A stretch of DNA of 49,872 nt, taken from the NCBI GenBank assembly GCA_030266525.1, contig JAJDIC010000005.1, positions 1 through 49,872 of the forward strand, read 5' to 3'. This DNA comes from Desulfovibrio sp. OttesenSCG-928-G15. Lineage in GTDB: Bacteria > Desulfobacterota > Desulfovibrionia > Desulfovibrionales > Desulfovibrionaceae. Of the stretch, positions 46,182-49,872 are shown in pieces; position 1 is the stretch's first letter; each line of letters starts with the position of its first letter. A program made the position numbers and the translations under genes. The notes beneath the pieces were generated by a model. The model was not told where the DNA came from and made no database searches. It was given only the letters and a program-made list of their open reading frames with translations.

Positions 46182-47327
46182 ATGACTACCGTTACTTTGC
46201 AAAACAGCACTTCGCACGAAGAGCCGCGCCTGAACATCGTGCTTCCGGCGCTGGCCTCGTCTGTTGCCTTTGGCGGCACCACTTCGGCGCTGGCGCTTAC
46301 AAAGCATCTGTCGCAGCATTATGCTTCCTGCCGCTTTGTATCGCTTTTTGAGTCCGGGGTTGAACCGGAACAGCTGGCCCACCTCAAAGAGATTGTCGCA
46401 GAGCCGGAAGCCGTGTTTCTTGGCGGCGGCGGGCAGCTTGCCTGCCATGCGCGAGATGTATTTCTTGTTACCTACTGGCAGGGCTTTGCGCTTTGGGAAA
46501 AGCTGGATGCCGAACGGCAAAAAAAAGGGCTGCCCAGCCTGGCGTTTTACTATCTGATCCAGGACTACGAGCCGTTGTTTTCTGGTTTTGGGGAGCAGCA
46601 CGCCCTGGCTCTTAAAACCTACTCCATGGGGGACAAGACAAAAGCCGTCATCAATTCCAACGAGCTTGCGTCCTATCTGCGTTCGAGCGGAGCCGTATTT
46701 TCCGCAGAATACCCCTTCAGGCCTTCACTGAACGAAGACATTGCCGCATTTTTGCAAAAAACCCGTTTTCAGTTGCCCCCCAAAGGCGGGGATGAAACCA
46801 TCATCCTGTTTTACGGTCGCCCCGGCGTTCCCCGGAACTGTTTTGAAAGCGGCCTTGCCGCCTTGCGACTCTTTTTTCAACGCCTGCCCAAAGCGGGCCG
46901 CCACCGTTTCACCGCCTTGAGCGTCGGTCTGCCCCATGACGATATGCAACTGGCTGACGGTGCTGTGCTCAAAAGTCTGGGCCGCTTGCCCATGGAGCAG
47001 TATATCGCCCTGCTTTTACGGGCGCATGTGGGTCTTTCCTTGATGATATCGCCGCATCCATCCTATCCACCGCTTGAAATGGCACTTTTCGGGCTACCCA
47101 CCGTCACTACGGACTACAGTGTAAAAAAACTGGCCGGTACACACCCACTGCTTTTCACCGCGGCCTGGCCCGAGCCGGAAGCCCTGTGCGCCGCCCTGCA
47201 ACAGGCCGTGCTCAAAGCGGGCAAGCTGAAAGGCGCGGCACAGCGGGCCGTGTTGCCCTCATCCTACAGCCCCTTGGGTTGGCAGGAAAACTTCGCTTCA
47301 CTGCAAATAGCTCCTGTATTGCCGTAG
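46182..47327 (+). CDS. Glycosyltransferase, WsaF/rhamnan-synthesis-like
   Basis: A 381-residue cytoplasmic enzyme with the layout of GT-B glycosyltransferases of the WsaF kind: an N-terminal half with LNIVLPALASSVAFGGTTSA and YYLIQDYEPLFSGFG, and a C-terminal half with ILFYGRPGVPRNCFE and LMISPHPSYPPLEMALFGLP. It would add a sugar to a surface polysaccharide. It starts 7 bases after hypE, so co-transcription is likely but functional linkage is not implied. Confidence 0.7.
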   Translation: MTTVTLQNSTSHEEPRLNIVLPALASSVAFGGTTSALALTKHLSQHYASCRFVSLFESGVEPEQLAHLKEIVAEPEAVFLGGGGQLACHARDVFLVTYWQGFALWEKLDAERQKKGLPSLAFYYLIQDYEPLFSGFGEQHALALKTYSMGDKTKAVINSNELASYLRSSGAVFSAEYPFRPSLNEDIAAFLQKTRFQLPPKGGDETIILFYGRPGVPRNCFESGLAALRLFFQRLPKAGRHRFTALSVGLPHDDMQLADGAVLKSLGRLPMEQYIALLLRAHVGLSLMISPHPSYPPLEMALFGLPTVTTDYSVKKLAGTHPLLFTAAWPEPEALCAALQQAVLKAGKLKGAAQRAVLPSSYSPLGWQENFASLQIAPVLP

Positions 47328-47332
47328 GGCTG

Positions 47333-49872
47333 TTACGCGCCGGAGCGCTCGCCAAGTTCTTTACGCAGCCGTTCCTGTATGGCGTCATATTCCAGATCAT
47401 TAAGCTGTTTGCGCAGCCAGAAGACGAGACCCGTGTCGTGTGGGCTTTCGTAGCCTGTCTGTTCCAGCTGGGTCGTTAGTTCTTCCATGCGCATGACGTC
47501 GAAATTCTGGCAGGCTTCCAGCATGGCTTGCAGTTGGGCAGGGTCAATGGCTTCGCGAATATCCTTGGCCAGATTCTCGTTCTGGGTGTCAAGACAGGCT
47601 TGCACCGCGCGCAGCAGGGTTTCGGCATTGGCGATAAAGGCGTCCGTCCCGGCGGCAACGGTTTCATAGTCGCCCTGTTTGGCGGCCAGTTCAAGCGTCT
47701 TGGCTTCTTCGCCCAGTGCGTTGGCTCCAATGCTCCAACTGCTGCCCTTTATGCCGTGCACAGTTACGGCATAGGCGGCAAGAGTGTTTTTATCAGGAAA
47801 ACGCAGGGACTCAAGAAGCGCCGGGGTGTGGGCGATGTACGAGCGCAGCACAGCCAGATAGGCATCGGGATTGCTTGCGTAATTGTTTCGCACCGAGGAA
47901 AGGGTAATGCCCTCTATGGCAAACCGGTCCAGAGAAGAAAACTCCGCCCCCTCCTCTACGGACGTGCGCCGCAGGGCCGATTCCGGCTGGCGCGCCTCCA
48001 CCCATTCCCTGAGCACCCGCTCAAGGGTGTCCGGGTTCACCGGTTTGGATATGAAAGCGCTGAACCCCTTGCTCAGGAACATCTCATCATTGCCGGCCAG
48101 AGCGTTGGCGGTAAGCGCGATAATGGGCAGGTTGCGGGCGTACTCTGTGCCGATTTCCGAGCGAATGATACGCGTGGCTTCAATTCCGTCCATGCCCGGC
48201 ATCATGTGATCCATAAACACGGCGTCATAGCGTACTGACGCGTCGCGGATGCGCTCCACGGCTTCATAGCCGCTTTGCGCGCAGTCCACGGTAACTTCGT
48301 AAGGGGCGAGCAGGCCCCGAATCACGGTAAGGTTGGTTGCAATATCATCAACGGCAAGCACGCGCGCTTCGGGCATAAGCACCCGCGCACGGGCACGAGT
48401 GTGGTGCGGACGCCTGTCGGTAAAGCGGAAAGACGTGAGGCTTTCCACCACGGCTTCGCCAATGGGCGTGGCATCGACAATATCCTGACGCAAGGTCACT
48501 GTGAAGGTCGAGCCTTTGCCATATACGCTTTCCACGCTGATGGAGCCGCGCATCTGCTCGGTCAGCCTTTTGGTTATGGCCAGGCCGAGGCCGGTGCCCT
48601 GAAGCTCCCGGTTTTTCCATAAATCCACACGGCTGTACTCAGAAAAGAGTTTGCCCATATCGGTCTTTTTTATGCCTATGCCCGAGTCGGCAACGGCAAA
48701 GGTTAAGAGAGCCTCGTCGTCCTGCTGTTCGCAACGCAGGGAAAGCTTCACCTGCCCCTGCTTGGTGTATTTGAAGGCGTTGGAGAGCAAATTGTTCAAA
48801 ACCTGTTTGACGCGCAACTCGTCACCATGCAGGCGCGAGGGGGCCTCAGGCGGGATTTGCAGCAGAAATTCAATGGGAAGCGAACCGATGCGCACCAGAT
48901 TCAACTGTACGGTATCATTAATCAGGCTTGCCAGGTCATAGTTTTCCGGCACGAGCGAAAAGCCCCCGGCATCCAGTTTGGAAAAATCGAGAATGTCGTT
49001 GATAATACCCAGAAGGTTTGAGCCAGAGGTGTAAATGGTTTCTATGTCAATGCGGGTATCGGACGGAAGCTCCTTTTGCATCTGGATTTCGGAAAGTCCG
49101 ATAATGGCGTTCAGCGGAGTGCGTATTTCATGGCTCATCATGGCCAGGAACGATGATTTGGAGCGGTTTTCCTCGTCCGACTGCATTTTGGCCGCAGACT
49201 GGCGCAGGAGCAGAAAGGTCAGGGCGGCGGAAAGCGTTACGCCAAGGCCCAGAAGAAAAAGCGCGGTCAGGTACAAGTCGGAATAATAGCTGCTTGTGGG
49301 CATTGCCACGCCGATGTACCAGCCATTGTAGAGTTCGCGAAAAAAGACAATGACGCCCGTGCCGGTATGGTCGGTAATGTGCTTGGCCGTGACCGCGTGG
49401 TCCCTGCGCAAAATTTCAGCCAGTTCGGCGTAGCCTTTGCCCATTTCCTGCAAAGGGCTGTTGGTATGGGCTTCATCCGGGTGGGCAATGACATACAGGT
49501 ACTGGTTAACAATCATGCCGTAGCCGCCCTCGGCCAGAGCAAGGGATTTTGCGTAACCAATCATCCAGGCAAGGTCCACGTCCAGCGAGAGCACGCCGTA
49601 ATAATCATTATTCTTGCCATACACTTGCTGGGTCAGCGAAATAACGGTACGCCCCGTTTTTTTATCAACGTAGGGCGCGGTGTATTCAGCCTTTTGCTTG
49701 CGAATGGCAAGCTGATACCAGGGACGCTGCTGGGGAATGAAGTCCTTGCCAGGGTTCAGGCCTATACTGTCAATAAACTCGTCGCGCAAATAGCCGTACA
49801 CACCGTAAAAGCCCAGCACGCCATCTTCTTGAGCACTCATGGCCCGGGTAATATTGGTCAAATACTCGCAAA
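47333..49872 (-). CDS. Hybrid sensor histidine kinase, start cut off by window edge
   Basis: The frame is open to the right edge, so the true start lies outside. Order of domains from the N-terminal side visible here: the second half of a dCACHE-type sensor (PWYQLAIRK..YTAPYVDKKTG), one membrane segment (YLTALFLLGLGVTLSAALT), a histidine kinase core with the phospho-His in MMSHEIRTPLNAIIG, an ATPase with VKQVLNNLLSNAFKYT and GTGLGLAI, a receiver domain with Asp in VFMDHMMPGMDG and Lys in ISKPVN, and an HPt domain with His in VHGIKGSSWSIGA. It is a complete phosphorelay in one chain. The ligand of the sensor is unknown. The stop lies 5 bases from the stop of the convergent glycosyltransferase. 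Confidence 0.92.
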   Translation of the reverse strand, partial: CEYLTNITRAMSAQEDGVLGFYGVYGYLRDEFIDSIGLNPGKDFIPQQRPWYQLAIRKQKAEYTAPYVDKKTGRTVISLTQQVYGKNNDYYGVLSLDVDLAWMIGYAKSLALAEGGYGMIVNQYLYVIAHPDEAHTNSPLQEMGKGYAELAEILRRDHAVTAKHITDHTGTGVIVFFRELYNGWYIGVAMPTSSYYSDLYLTALFLLGLGVTLSAALTFLLLRQSAAKMQSDEENRSKSSFLAMMSHEIRTPLNAIIGLSEIQMQKELPSDTRIDIETIYTSGSNLLGIINDILDFSKLDAGGFSLVPENYDLASLINDTVQLNLVRIGSLPIEFLLQIPPEAPSRLHGDELRVKQVLNNLLSNAFKYTKQGQVKLSLRCEQQDDEALLTFAVADSGIGIKKTDMGKLFSEYSRVDLWKNRELQGTGLGLAITKRLTEQMRGSISVESVYGKGSTFTVTLRQDIVDATPIGEAVVESLTSFRFTDRRPHHTRARARVLMPEARVLAVDDIATNLTVIRGLLAPYEVTVDCAQSGYEAVERIRDASVRYDAVFMDHMMPGMDGIEATRIIRSEIGTEYARNLPIIALTANALAGNDEMFLSKGFSAFISKPVNPDTLERVLREWVEARQPESALRRTSVEEGAEFSSLDRFAIEGITLSSVRNNYASNPDAYLAVLRSYIAHTPALLESLRFPDKNTLAAYAVTVHGIKGSSWSIGANALGEEAKTLELAAKQGDYETVAAGTDAFIANAETLLRAVQACLDTQNENLAKDIREAIDPAQLQAMLEACQNFDVMRMEELTTQLEQTGYESPHDTGLVFWLRKQLNDLEYDAIQERLRKELGERSGA

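Overview
The window reads as chromosome of a Gram-negative sulfate-reducing deltaproteobacterium, most likely Desulfovibrionaceae. The best markers are a complete DsrC with both C-terminal cysteines (25096-25413), hydrogenase maturation genes hypD and hypE (44020-46174), an outer-membrane porin, LPS genes (waaA, a heptose-phosphate nucleotidyltransferase), a MucR/Ros-type zinc-finger regulator and many short lipoproteins. The organism call is inference from gene content; there is no rRNA or tRNA in the window. I see no prophage, transposase, CRISPR array or secretion cluster, so most of the window looks like core chromosome.

Layout. 1-2.8 kb: an EF-hand-like protein running off the left edge, an exported protein of unknown function, a very small YjfB-like protein and a LapG-type cysteine protease. 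3-5.1 kb: two tandem exported choloylglycine-hydrolase-family enzymes. 5.2-8 kb: mnmA with a HAD phosphatase, then an Rrf2-type regulator. 8.3-16.4 kb: a free-standing HPt protein, a lepA-lepB-waaA-tolC-like gene string, a DsbA-like thiol oxidoreductase, and azlC-azlD. 16.6-20.7 kb: isocitrate dehydrogenase, a tiny lipoprotein, an FtsJ/RlmM-like methyltransferase, a MucR regulator and an EamA exporter. 20.8-24 kb: a polar amino-acid ABC transporter (binding protein, permease, ATPase, permease). 24.1-32.4 kb: CBS-ACT protein, dsrC, heptose-phosphate nucleotidyltransferase, DUF4139 protein, class V aminotransferase, DUF1844 protein, argC and a porin. 32.4-37.1 kb: lipoprotein, tgt and a six-LysM lytic transglycosylase. 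37.3-41 kb: SpoU methyltransferase, PilZ-like protein, YbjQ-like protein, a gene-poor 0.85 kb stretch, and a ZraP/Spy-like protein. 41.4-49.9 kb: serS, Sel1-repeat lipoprotein, hypD, hypE, a glycosyltransferase, and a hybrid histidine kinase running off the right edge.

The least explained content lies between genes. Two dispersed repeat families are visible. Family R1 is about 110 bp, with copies at 2878-2985 (+) and 40029-40140 (-) and a decayed copy at 25517-25611 (+). Family R2 is about 100 bp, with a tandem pair at 34441-34642 and an inverted relative at 1688-1779. The second R2 unit at the tandem site also forms one arm of a very large hairpin (34600-34728) that begins at the stop codon of the lytic transglycosylase gene. 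R1 and R2 are intergenic and hairpin-rich, and I do not recognise either one.
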